From: Prevotella merdae | GTDB lineage: Bacteria; Bacteroidota; Bacteroidia; Bacteroidales; Bacteroidaceae | Assembly: GCF_900290275.1 (NCBI RefSeq) | Contig: NZ_LT985324.1 | Location: forward strand, 478,317-542,316 | Length of the DNA stretch: 64,000 bases | Direction of reading: 5' to 3' | Shown: positions 28,951 through 36,142 of the stretch, in pieces | How the letters are laid out: each line of letters opens with the position of its first letter | Numbering within the stretch: position 1 is the first letter of the stretch | Translations under genes and position numbers: made by a program | Notes under the pieces: model-generated | Seen by the model: only the letters and a program-made list of their open reading frames with translations | What the model was told of the DNA's origin: nothing | Database searches by the model: none

Positions 28951-30429
28951 ATGGCAACATTTAAAACAGTGGCACTGAGACAGAGAGCAGATGGATTCTG
29001 GAATGTATCTATCCGGGTTACTCACAACAGAAAGTCAAGGTATCTAAAAACAGACAAAATCGTAGAAACAAAATCTGTGAACAAAAAGAACCATGAAGTC
29101 AAGGATCCTTTTGTTCTTGAAGCATGTACTGTCAAGATAGCCCATTTTGCGGAAATGCTCAACAAACAGCCTATTCGCACATGGAGTGTGGATGATGTCG
29201 TAGCATATTTGGAAAGCGGTACAGCTGATGTATGCTTTTCTGATTATGCAAGGCAATACCATGACAATCTATACAACAATGGTCATGAACGGAACGCCAG
29301 AAACTACGAACTTGCCTATAGACATTTGGAACTCTATGCAGGTTCCAATAAAGTAATGTGTTCGCAACTCACATCCAAGTTTATCAATGGATGGATAAAG
29401 TCTCTTGCCAAAACAGCAAGAGCCAAGGAAATGTACCCTATATGTATAAGACAAATATTCAGGCAAGCGTTGCTTGAATTTAACGACTATGATTGCGGTA
29501 TCATCCGTATAACAACAAATCCATGGCTAAAAATAAAAATACCAAAGGCAGACACTCCAGAGAAGCGAGCTATTACTATGGAAGAATGCCGTGCTTTCTT
29601 TGCCGCTCCTCTCCCACCTTCCGACCGTATATTGCCTTTGGCAGAGCTTGGACATGATGTTGCCATGATGGTGCTTTGCCTTGCAGGAATGAATACGGTT
29701 GATATATATAATTTGAAGAAAGAAGATTACCATGATGGCATCATTAGCTATGAGCGAGCAAAAACTCGCAAGTTCAGAAACGATCATGCTTATATGGAAA
29801 TGAAGATACCTGGTATCTTGCAACCTGTATTCGACAAGTATCTTGATAAAACAACCTCGCCTTATCTTTTCGATTTCCACAAACGTATGACCAACAGCGA
29901 CAGTTTTGGTGCCAACATTAATTGCGGAATCCGTCAGATATGCGAGAAAAGTCTCCATATTCCACATGAGAAGGCGTATTGTGTATATACATTTCGTCAT
30001 ACATGGGCAACTGTTGCCCAAAACGAATGTGGAGCATCCATTGATGAGGTTGGCTTTGCTATGAACCATTCAGACCGTCATCGTGTAACAAGGTCTTATG
30101 TTAAGATAGACTTCTCACCTGCATGGGCATTGAATGAGAAAGTCTTGGAGAAGATATTCTTCACTGAGGATAAATCAAGAGATTATTCGAAGGCTGATAG
30201 CACGGTATTTGAACGTTTCTCATTCCGTCAGATGATGAAAGGCTCTATTTTTTATCGAGGAAGGAAAATCAGTGAGATCACTGATGTTGGCTTTAACAAC
30301 GTGGAGGAAATAATAGGTAAACTGATGAAAGAACTTCCAAGCACGATTCCATCAAGAGCAATGGTTCTTATCAAGATAGAGAATGTCGATAAAGGACAAA
30401 CTCAAACCTATAGTCGTATGGTTGAATGA
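28951..30429 (+). CDS. Tyrosine site-specific integrase, Bacteroides type
   Basis: Catalyses integration and excision of the element. It has 492 residues from ATG 28951. An in-frame ATG at 28837 would add 38 residues encoded by the attachment repeats and is unlikely. It has an N-terminal arm-binding domain (TVALRQRADGFWNVSIRVTH), a SAM-like core-binding domain (about 100-200) and a C-terminal catalytic domain: FRHTWATVAQN with Arg and His, and VTRSYVKID with the nucleophile Tyr. The first catalytic Arg position reads LAGMNTVDIYNLKKEDY, the Asn-type variant seen in many Bacteroidetes integrases. It ends with a 100-residue extension. It is oriented inward from the left attachment site. Confidence 0.88.
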   Translation: MATFKTVALRQRADGFWNVSIRVTHNRKSRYLKTDKIVETKSVNKKNHEVKDPFVLEACTVKIAHFAEMLNKQPIRTWSVDDVVAYLESGTADVCFSDYARQYHDNLYNNGHERNARNYELAYRHLELYAGSNKVMCSQLTSKFINGWIKSLAKTARAKEMYPICIRQIFRQALLEFNDYDCGIIRITTNPWLKIKIPKADTPEKRAITMEECRAFFAAPLPPSDRILPLAELGHDVAMMVLCLAGMNTVDIYNLKKEDYHDGIISYERAKTRKFRNDHAYMEMKIPGILQPVFDKYLDKTTSPYLFDFHKRMTNSDSFGANINCGIRQICEKSLHIPHEKAYCVYTFRHTWATVAQNECGASIDEVGFAMNHSDRHRVTRSYVKIDFSPAWALNEKVLEKIFFTEDKSRDYSKADSTVFERFSFRQMMKGSIFYRGRKISEITDVGFNNVEEIIGKLMKELPSTIPSRAMVLIKIENVDKGQTQTYSRMVE

Positions 30430-30551
30430 CCATTATCTATAATTACACGGTACAGTATAGAAAGAATACATATATAGTAATAGAAATCTTTATACGGAAA
30501 CAATATTATTCTATATAAATGTTATATGGAATATATCTATGTGTGTATTAT

Positions 30552-30859
30552 CCCCTTTCGCCAGTTATCTCCATGCACGGCGTTGCTGTGTATTCCGCAA
30601 ACATGGCGAAACTGCCCAGGAGCAAAGCTTCTCTTCCCTCCAGAGCAGCAAGGGAGATAGGTCGAACATTCTTCAGGGGTGTTGCGAACAACACCCCATA
30701 CTACGGATGCTGCACACTTTCCGGGCTGCCATCAGAAAGTAAGGCTCGTTCTTTTTCTCAGAAGCTGAATGTTGTCCATGCTTCACTGAGAGAATGAGAC
30801 TTACTTTCTGCCTCTGCCACATGGTCTATAAGACCACTCGGAAAGAGTACGGCATCCTT
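30552..30859. repeat. 308-bp structured repeat, copy A
   Basis: About 97% identical to 31153-31460. Pairable segments: TTCGCCA/TGGCGAA near the start, the hairpin GGGGTGTT/AACACCCC, a long-range stem AGAAAGTAAG/CTTACTTTCT, and TGGTC-TATAA-GACCA near the end. A 74-codon reading frame crosses it on the plus strand, but differences between copies do not look protein-constrained. I see it as a structured DNA or RNA element of unknown function. Confidence 0.7.
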
Positions 30860-30865
30860 CAAACC

Positions 30866-30957
30866 CGGCATACCGATGTCTGCCTTGACAAGGCGGACGG
30901 TGTATGCCGGAGAGAGGTAGGCACGGCAAGGCTCCCTGCGGTCACTTTGCCATGCCT
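30866..30957. other. Two further strong hairpins after repeat copy A
   Basis: 30866-30911: CCGGCATAC...GTATGCCGG encloses GTCTGCCTT-GAC-AAGGCGGAC. 30921-30957: GGCACGGCAAGG pairs with CTTTGCCATGCC. Neither follows copy B. Together with copy A this makes roughly 400 bp of nearly continuous secondary structure. Confidence 0.65.
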
Positions 30958-31000
30958 TGATTGTTTGATTATCCATATACATTCATATCTATATTGCTAT

Positions 31001-31104
31001 CCGTATTACTTTATATCTATATTGCTACATTACCATATTGATGTATTGTTGTATTGCTATATTGTTCCATTTCTACATTATCGTATATCTGCATAGCCTT
31101 ATTT
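31001..31104 (+). repeat. 8-bp tandem array 1 (13 units)
   Basis: Contiguous 8-bp units of the form NNRTATTG and close variants: CCGTATTA, CTTTATAT, CTATATTG, CTACATTA, CCATATTG, ATGTATTG, TTGTATTG, CTATATTG and so on. It shares period and consensus with the arrays at 31477 and 35961. The last one lies in front of parA, so a partition or operator role is inferred. Confidence 0.75.
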
Positions 31105-31152
31105 ATGTCTATATGGATATACAGGAATATCAACATATCTATATTGGTATTG

Positions 31153-31460
31153 TTCCCTTTCGCCAGTTTTCTCCATGCACGACGTTGCTGTGTATTCCGC
31201 AAACATGGCGAAACTGCCCAGGAGCAAAGCTTCTCTTCCCTCCAGAGCAGCAAGGGAGATAGGTCGAACATTCTTCAGGGGCGTTGCAAACAACACCCCA
31301 TACTACGGATGCTGCACACTTTCCGGGCTGTCATCAGAAAGTAAGGCTCGTTCTTTTTCTCAGAAGCTGAACGTTGCACGAGCTTCACTGAGAGAATGAG
31401 GCTTACTTTCTGCCTCTGCCACATGGTCTATAAGACCACTCGGAAAGAGTACGGCATCCT
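31153..31460. repeat. 308-bp structured repeat, copy B
   Basis: A near-identical second copy of 30552-30859. It stops abruptly after CGGCATCCT, where copy A continues into two hairpins. Some changes weaken and others keep pairing: GGGGCGTT opposite AACACCCC loses one pair, while GCTC/GAGG next to the long-range stem gains one. It lies between 8-bp arrays 1 and 2. Confidence 0.7.
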
Positions 31461-31476
31461 ATATCTTTGTTTACAT

Positions 31477-31548
31477 CTATATTGCCGTATTGGCATATTA
31501 CTGTATTGTTGTATATCAGTATTGTCATATTACTCTCTATATCTATTG
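31477..31548 (+). repeat. 8-bp tandem array 2 (9 units)
   Basis: Units CTATATTG, CCGTATTG, GCATATTA, CTGTATTG, TTGTATAT, CAGTATTG, TCATATTA, CTCTCTAT, ATCTATTG run without gaps in the same orientation as arrays 1 and 3. Confidence 0.75.
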
Positions 31549-31576
31549 TTTGCAATAAGGCTATATATGTTTTTCT

Positions 31577-31983
31577 ATATCTATATTTCTGTTTCCGTTT
31601 CTTATGTTCAACCTCAATTTTTTTAGCATAGGTTGTGCCGTTAACCATCACCATAGCTTTTTAACGTGCAAATGTATGGCAGCCCAGGCAGACACCAAAC
31701 ACCAGTCGATGCTCTCCCTATCGGCGAAGATTTTTTGCAGCAGACTTCCGCAATCAGAGATTGGGTATTCTACAAAAATTCTCTACCGATTGTTTGGCTT
31801 ACTGCCTTATTGGGTTGCCATCTTCTAAAGCACGTAAAAAGGCTTAGGTGATGACGGTTATGCCGGAATGATTCTAAAAAAAAATCTCGGATTGAACGAA
31901 ACGGAAAGTCTTTAAAAAGGCAGATGAATCAGGAAATCCAGAATAATTATATTGTTAAACCCTTTAAAGCAGATTTGATTATG
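31577..31983 (+). repeat. Duplicated leader cassette C1 with a ~235-bp imperfect palindrome
   Basis: About 96% identical to 33284-33688. It contains a long imperfect inverted repeat: the left arm (about 31633 on) has GCCGTTAACCATCACC, CTTTTTAACGTGC and ATGGCAGCCCA, and the right arm has their partners TGGGTTGCCAT, GCACGTAAAAAGG and GGTGATGACGGTTATGCC. The cassette ends exactly at an ATG that starts the next gene. An upstream in-frame ATG at 31924 would add a 19-residue N-terminal extension shared by both copies. Confidence 0.75.
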
Positions 31984-32268
31984 GCAGATTATTCAATTAT
32001 CAGTGAGAATGACAAGCAGTTTGCAGACGAGTTTTCTCGTTTCGTTAATGGTAAGATGAGCAGTGCTAAGAAGACAGGCATTGAGCTTGCCAATGACCAC
32101 CGTTTCTTGGTACAAGAGAAATTCAAGGTCGCAATGTATTTCATCGAGCAGTTGGCAGCCAACTACCAAAAGGGCTATTATGACCCACGTGATGAATTGG
32201 CTTGCAAGTTGGCGGATGAAACTATCAAGCATCTTAGTGAGAAAGAACTTTATTATCCAACCATTTAA
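31981..32268 (+). CDS. Unknown 95-residue protein behind leader cassette C1
   Basis: Not recognised. From the ATG at 31981 it opens MADYSIISENDKQFADEF, has a basic central part with FLVQEKFKVAMYFIEQLAANYQKG, and ends KELYYPTI. It looks like a small soluble helical protein. An alternative start at 31924, with AAAAAGG upstream, would add MNQEIQNNYIVKPFKADLI, which is nearly the same as the extension possible at the second cassette. The shared extension argues that it comes from the cassette, not from the gene. A gene 11 bp downstream follows in the same direction. Confidence 0.65.
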   Translation: MADYSIISENDKQFADEFSRFVNGKMSSAKKTGIELANDHRFLVQEKFKVAMYFIEQLAANYQKGYYDPRDELACKLADETIKHLSEKELYYPTI

Positions 32269-32279
32269 AGTAATGAATT

Positions 32280-32849
32280 ATGGCAAATTGGGCAAGAACA
32301 GACTATCGTATTGAGGGTAATCAAAAAGACCTTCAGGAAATATATTACCTCTGCAAGGCGTTCGACAATAGCGAACGCCCTGTAATGGAGGATGGTGCGT
32401 CAAAGGATTGGGAAGGCAATATTATATTGGCTCTTGGCATAGAAAAGGGTGAAAGTTACCTTCGTGGATTTATCCAGTCCTGCGAATTATCGGATGGTCT
32501 CCTTTGCATCGAGGCAGAGGAAGCTTGGGGTGCAACAGATTTCAGACATCTTCTTGAAAAACACTATAATGGTATGAAAGTGTACTACATTGTTGAGGAA
32601 GATGGATGTGAAGTTTATGCCACAAATGACATTGATGGCAAATACTTTGCCTACCATTTCATCGTGGCTTCTTGTGTAGAAGGAGAGGATGAATACGAGG
32701 AGTTCAAGTCGGAAGAGGAAGCTTTGGCATACGCCGCTGTTCGTATTAAACGTGATTCTGTTACTATTGCTGATATTGACAAGTGGAACGAAGAACACGA
32801 ATATGATGATGATTACATAAGCATACACGAGTTTAAATTTGTGGCATAG
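32280..32849 (+). CDS. Api92/DUF1281-like ferredoxin-fold protein (tentative)
   Basis: A 189-residue acidic protein. The opening MANWARTDYRIEGNQKDLQEI resembles the start of Api92/YubB-type proteins (MANWcxNxxxIxG...), which are found on plasmids and phages and have a ferredoxin-like fold of unknown role. The middle has WEGNIILALGIEKG and AWGATDFRHLLEKHY. The C-terminal half is rich in Asp and Glu (EGEDEYEEFKSEEE). The high acidity would also fit a DNA mimic, but this is only a suggestion. It is followed by a strong terminator. Confidence 0.6.
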   Translation: MANWARTDYRIEGNQKDLQEIYYLCKAFDNSERPVMEDGASKDWEGNIILALGIEKGESYLRGFIQSCELSDGLLCIEAEEAWGATDFRHLLEKHYNGMKVYYIVEEDGCEVYATNDIDGKYFAYHFIVASCVEGEDEYEEFKSEEEALAYAAVRIKRDSVTIADIDKWNEEHEYDDDYISIHEFKFVA

Positions 32850-32855
32850 TAAATG

Positions 32856-32892
32856 ATGCTCTTGCTTCTATTTAAAAGCAAGAGCATTTTTT
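32856..32892 (+). terminator. Terminator after the Api92-like gene
   Basis: ATGCTCTTGCTT and AAGCAAGAGCAT form a perfect 12-bp stem with an 8-base loop and a run of T. Confidence 0.9.
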
Positions 32893-32991
32893 CGGACTGC
32901 TCCCTCATCGGTCGCAGCCATCAGGCGAACCATTCAGCTTCACCTGTAAAGCGGTATCTCCGATGGTTGTCCGATTTTCATTATGATATTC

Positions 32992-33201
32992 TTATCTAAT
33001 CAAACGTGATCTTATTATCAATACCTTTTTGGATAGAAGGTGATTTCCATCTTCCACCAGAGCGTGGCTGATATATTCCTTACTATATCCTATTTCTTCT
33101 TCGCTGAACTTCTTGAAGATGGCAGCAACACTGCCAAAGTAGAAGTTCTTATGAGTGGTTAGGAAATGTACATGTATAATCTTACAACTTTTTCTTTCCA
33201 T
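32992..33201 (-). CDS. Small conserved protein of Bacteroidales mobile elements
   Basis: 69 residues. The N-terminus KSCKIIHVHFLTTHKNFYFG followed by SVAAIFKKFSEEEIG resembles short proteins (K-I-I-H-V-H...FGS-I-A-A-I-F) that I recall from Bacteroides and Prevotella elements. The function is unknown. It has a basic end (IIRSRLIR). It sits alone, opposite in direction to its neighbours, between a terminator and leader cassette C2. Confidence 0.6.
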   Translation of the reverse strand: MERKSCKIIHVHFLTTHKNFYFGSVAAIFKKFSEEEIGYSKEYISHALVEDGNHLLSKKVLIIRSRLIR

Positions 33202-33283
33202 CTATATATCTATTCATTAATTAATAATACTATATATTCTATATAACGTGTATATGGAATATTTATTATGCTTTTCTTATTTT

Positions 33284-33688
33284 TATATCTATATTCTTAT
33301 TTCCGTTTCTTGTGTTCAACCTCAATTTTTTAGCATAGGTTGTGCCGTTAACCATCACCATAGCTTTTTAACGTGCAAAGGTATGGCAGCCCAGGCAGAC
33401 ACCAAACACCAGTCGATGCTCTCCTTATCGGCGAAGATTTTTTGCAGCAGACTTCCGCAATCAGAGATTGGGTATTCTACAAAAATTCTCTACCGATTGT
33501 TTGGCTTACTGCCTTATTGGGCTGCCATCTTCTAAAGCACGTAAAAAGGCTTAGGTGATGACGGTTATGCCGGAATGATTCTAAAAAAAATCTCGGATTG
33601 AACGAAACGGAAAGTCCTTAAAAGGCAGATGAATCAGGAAATCCAGAATAATTTTATTGTTGAACCCTTTAAAGCAAGTTTGATTATG
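33284..33688 (+). repeat. Duplicated leader cassette C2 with a ~235-bp imperfect palindrome
   Basis: Second copy of 31577-31983. The palindrome spans about 33338-33572. Where C1 has a G-T wobble in the ATGGCAGCCCA stem, C2 has a G-C pair, so pairing is kept despite the base change. Identity to C1 stops at the ATG of the following, unrelated gene. Confidence 0.75.
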
Positions 33689-33925
33689 GGAAAGATTTTG
33701 AATTTTTACAAGAAAATGAGTGTAGAGGATGCTATTTGCGTTTTCTGTCTATTAGGTTTTGCATTGATGATATTTGCCATAGCTGGTATCTTCGGTCGTT
33801 TCTTAGCAGAGTGGATTTCGGTATGGCTCTTCTTCTCAGGTGTGGTTGTGTCTGCTGTAGCTGTTATTATTTTGTTCGGCAAAAATGACTGCTTTATACA
33901 TGATATAGCAACAGACAACAACTAA
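33686..33925 (+). CDS. Small two-helix membrane protein behind leader cassette C2
   Basis: 79 residues from the ATG at 33686. After a basic start (MGKILNFYKKMS) come two hydrophobic helices, about residues 13-35 (AICVFCLLGFALMIFAIAGI) and 39-60 (WISVWLFFSGVVVSAVAVII), then a short polar tail. An alternative start at 33629 adds the cassette-derived 19 residues. Not recognised. Confidence 0.6.
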   Translation: MGKILNFYKKMSVEDAICVFCLLGFALMIFAIAGIFGRFLAEWISVWLFFSGVVVSAVAVIILFGKNDCFIHDIATDNN

Positions 33926-33968
33926 AAGGTAACGGAACGGCTAACCACCGTTCTATAACTAACATATT

Positions 33969-34295
33969 ATGGAACATACAGATTTTTACATGATGTACAA
34001 GGCAATAAGAGACAAGGAAGTTGTTGAGCTTAAAAATGCCTTGCAGAAATTTCCTAATCATCAATATGATTGGGATGAAAACGACGAACCACGTCCACGA
34101 ATTGTGGCGAGTCCGAAACATAGTGATTATACAAGTGATTATGAGGTGTGTAGAATTACAGAAAATCTTGGCTATGATTGTGGCATTTTTATTAAAGATT
34201 TGGAAAGCGGAGAAGTTGTAGAAACAGGCTATGCTTTTCTTGAATTTGGCTCAATAGACAGCCTTCTTGATGAATTGCCAGAGATTACAGAGTAA
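33969..34295 (+). CDS. Unknown 108-residue acidic protein
   Basis: Not recognised. It is an acidic soluble protein with a Pro/Asp-rich middle (YDWDENDEPRPRIVASPKH) and a C-terminal DLESGEVVETGYAFLEFGS. The gene follows the small membrane protein by 43 bp in the same direction and is closed by a bidirectional terminator. Confidence 0.6.
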   Translation: MEHTDFYMMYKAIRDKEVVELKNALQKFPNHQYDWDENDEPRPRIVASPKHSDYTSDYEVCRITENLGYDCGIFIKDLESGEVVETGYAFLEFGSIDSLLDELPEITE

Positions 34296-34300
34296 TAAGG

Positions 34301-34355
34301 AAAAAGAAAGAAGCAGAATATATGGCAGTGTCCTTTATCCTACTTCTTTCTTTTT
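34301..34355. terminator. Bidirectional terminator between convergent genes
   Basis: AAAAAGAAAGAAG and CTTCTTTCTTTTT form a perfect 13-bp stem with a 29-base loop, placed between the stops at 34295 and 34359. Confidence 0.85.
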
Positions 34356-34358
34356 ATT

Positions 34359-34673
34359 TTAATATTCCGAGAGGGCTTCTTCTCTTGGTACATTTCTCGC
34401 AACAAAACAGAAAGAACATTTAGTCGTTTCTTTGGAACATTTATCACCAACTTTTTCTGCTGCAACACAAAACTCCAATAAGGTTATACTCTTGTTTGGA
34501 TATTCAGCAACTAAAGCCTGTAGCTGCTCATAATACCAAAATGCCTTCTTTCCATTGTACACGACAACAAGATTGGCGTTACACTCTAAAGCTGCTCTGC
34601 AAACATCCTGTTTGAATATCTCCATTCCATCCATAATGCCGTTTTTAGAGATTGAATACTTTTCCCACATCAC
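34359..34673 (-). CDS. Unknown protein at the end of the partition operon
   Basis: 104 residues, overlapping the ribbon-helix-helix gene by 29 bp, so it is translationally coupled to it. The middle (DVCRAALECNANLVVVYNGKKA) suggests an alpha/beta fold. Five cysteines are present, some late (KCSKETTKCSFCF). The first Met is at 34673; the internal Met at residue 14 or 17 is also possible. Not recognised. Confidence 0.6.
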   Translation of the reverse strand: MMWEKYSISKNGIMDGMEIFKQDVCRAALECNANLVVVYNGKKAFWYYEQLQALVAEYPNKSITLLEFCVAAEKVGDKCSKETTKCSFCFVARNVPREEALSEY

Positions 34674-35007
34674 CTTTCTTTGGCTTCTTTACCTGTATTG
34701 TTCCGTGAAGTTCCTCGTACTTCTTTATGACAATATCCAAACCAAGGTCAATGATAGAATTGATTGTAAGTCCTTCCGTTTTTGCAATAGCACGTATCTT
34801 GTTCAAGCTATCAGCATTAACTGTTGCGCAGATATGTTGCTTGACTGGCTTATTTCTGTTGCCTTTGCTTTTTTGTGATTGCTTTGGAGGCTCAGAAGTA
34901 TGGCTTTCCTCATTGGCTTGCTCATGTTCGATGGATATATTCTCTTCATTTCCTGAAAGACCAGAGATGAGTTTATCCATGGCATCCATATTTATTCCCT
35001 TTCCCAT
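34645..35007 (-). CDS. Ribbon-helix-helix DNA-binding partition partner
   Basis: 120 residues. A disordered, Gln/Lys/Ser-rich N-terminal half is followed by a ribbon-helix-helix domain at about residues 57-100 (KQHICATVNADSLNKIRAIA, then EGLTINSIIDLGLDIVIKKY). With a ParA encoded two genes upstream, this fits the centromere-binding component (ParG or omega type) of a type Ib-like partition system, similar in layout to the DUF3408-type proteins next to ParA in Bacteroides elements. It probably binds the 8-bp array in front of parA, which would also make it the operon repressor. Confidence 0.72.
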   Translation of the reverse strand: MGKGINMDAMDKLISGLSGNEENISIEHEQANEESHTSEPPKQSQKSKGNRNKPVKQHICATVNADSLNKIRAIAKTEGLTINSIIDLGLDIVIKKYEELHGTIQVKKPKKGDVGKVFNL

Positions 35008-35014
35008 TTTTTTG

Positions 35015-35164
35015 TTACTGATTTGTATTGTTGTCGCTTATTGCTGAATTTACAAGCCCTTCAACTTCTTCTACATTCCAGTAGCCATCATTGTCGATGT
35101 CGGTGTATTCGCTCTTGAAGTCGGCAAGTAATTCACTTAGCGTATTTAATTGTTCTTGTGTCAT
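35015..35164 (-). CDS. 49-residue microprotein with a single EF-hand loop
   Basis: A short gene between parA and the ribbon-helix-helix gene, 7 and 23 bp from its neighbours. The protein is very acidic. Residues 22-33 read D-I-D-N-D-G-Y-W-N-V-E-E, which meets the canonical EF-hand loop (D1, D3, D5, G6, N9, E12). It is flanked by two predicted helices (EQLNTLSELLADFKSEY before and VEEVEGLVNSAI after), giving a helix-loop-helix. Calcium binding is inferred from the motif only. Its place inside the partition operon suggests it affects ParA or the DNA-binding partner. Confidence 0.65.
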   Translation of the reverse strand: MTQEQLNTLSELLADFKSEYTDIDNDGYWNVEEVEGLVNSAISDNNTNQ

Positions 35165-35187
35165 AACTTAACATTTTAAGGAGAGAA

Positions 35188-35946
35188 CTATTTCATTCTC
35201 TCCAAAATCTCGTCTGTAAATGCCTGATAGTCGATAGCTCCATTGCTCTTTGGGTCATACTCAACTATGTTGGTAGCTTCCAATGGTGCTTGGGCGATAG
35301 TCACGTTCTTGCGAATTTTGGTCGTGAATATTTTTTCTCCCAAATTATTGCGAAGACGCTCCTCGATACCCTTGCTAAGATTGGTTGATTCCCATCGTGT
35401 GATGAGAATACCCAATATCTCTATTTTAGGGTTCAGATACTTCTTCAACTGACCTATAAAGTCTGAAATCATCTTCAATCCGTTGAATGGTAGTATTTCT
35501 GCAACCAATGGGATAATCACATAATCAGATGCCGTAATGGCATTGAATGTCATAAGACCAAGGGAAGGTGGACAATCCATAATGATATAATCGTACTTGT
35601 CCTTGTAATCTTCTAAAAGATTGGCAAGGATTCTTTCTCTGGCTATTTTTGAAGCCATTTCAAAATCTGCCTGAGCAAGTTCAAGGGATGCAGGAACTAA
35701 ATCCAACTCTGTCTTCTCATTAACTCTATATATAGGAAGTGCAGTGGATTTTTTCATTGCATCATATATTGATGCAGAAACCTCTCCCTTAATGAGTGAA
35801 CTTGTCAAGTTTGCCTGTGCATCGAGGTCGATGACAAGAACCTTGTAACCCTTAGTGGCAAGAATTGAACCCACACTTGCCGTTGTGGTTGTTTTACCGA
35901 CACCACCCTTGTGGTTAGCGATAGAAATAATCTTTGCTTGTTTCAT
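35188..35946 (-). CDS. parA: ParA-family partition ATPase
   Basis: A 252-residue Walker-type ATPase that positions DNA along the nucleoid or segregates plasmids. The deviant Walker A is HKGGVGKTTTT, with the signature Lys before GKT. Walker A' is VIDLDAQANLT and Walker B is YIIMDCPPSLG. It lacks an N-terminal helix-turn-helix, as in type Ib or chromosomal-type ParA. It heads a leftward operon with the EF-hand microprotein and the ribbon-helix-helix gene. Its leader holds seven 8-bp tandem units. A stable free state of the element is implied by keeping this system. Confidence 0.93.
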   Translation of the reverse strand: MKQAKIISIANHKGGVGKTTTTASVGSILATKGYKVLVIDLDAQANLTSSLIKGEVSASIYDAMKKSTALPIYRVNEKTELDLVPASLELAQADFEMASKIARERILANLLEDYKDKYDYIIMDCPPSLGLMTFNAITASDYVIIPLVAEILPFNGLKMISDFIGQLKKYLNPKIEILGILITRWESTNLSKGIEERLRNNLGEKIFTTKIRKNVTIAQAPLEATNIVEYDPKSNGAIDYQAFTDEILERMK

Positions 35947-35960
35947 ATTACCTTATTTAT

Positions 35961-36016
35961 ATATTGTTATATTGTTATATTGCCGTATTGACATATTGCT
36001 ATATTGTCGTATTTCC
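35961..36016 (+). repeat. 8-bp tandem array 3 in the parA leader
   Basis: Seven gap-free units: ATATTGTT twice, ATATTGCC, GTATTGAC, ATATTGCT, ATATTGTC, GTATTTCC. It lies between the parA start codon and its -7 box, as expected for an operator-centromere bound by the ribbon-helix-helix partner. Confidence 0.8.
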
Positions 36017-36029
36017 TTAAATACGACTG

Positions 36030-36037
36030 CAAAGATA
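36030..36037 (-). promoter_or_regulatory. -7 box of the parA operon
   Basis: Leftward TATCTTTG. Transcription would start just upstream of array 3, so the array is transcribed as leader. Confidence 0.65.
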
Positions 36038-36099
36038 TAAATATTTTCTTAAATAGAGAAATATTTCTATAAAAACTTGCGTATTTCATTAATTTTTTG

Positions 36100-36107
36100 T
36101 ATCTTTG
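36100..36107 (+). promoter_or_regulatory. -7 box of the 36143 gene
   Basis: TATCTTTG 36 bases before the start codon, divergent from the parA promoter. Confidence 0.65.
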
Positions 36108-36142
36108 CAGTGTAATTAATTAATAAAACCTTATATTAAGGT

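Noticed and set aside
30519..30797. 74-92 codon frames across the 308-bp repeats, on both strands
   Set aside because: Both strands give similar open frames through a structured repeat, and differences between copies are not biased to silent sites. Treated as non-coding.
31001..31548. CRISPR-like array
   Set aside because: The repeat unit is 8 bp with no spacers, and no cas genes are present. The 11-bp and 22-bp arrays elsewhere fail for the same reason.
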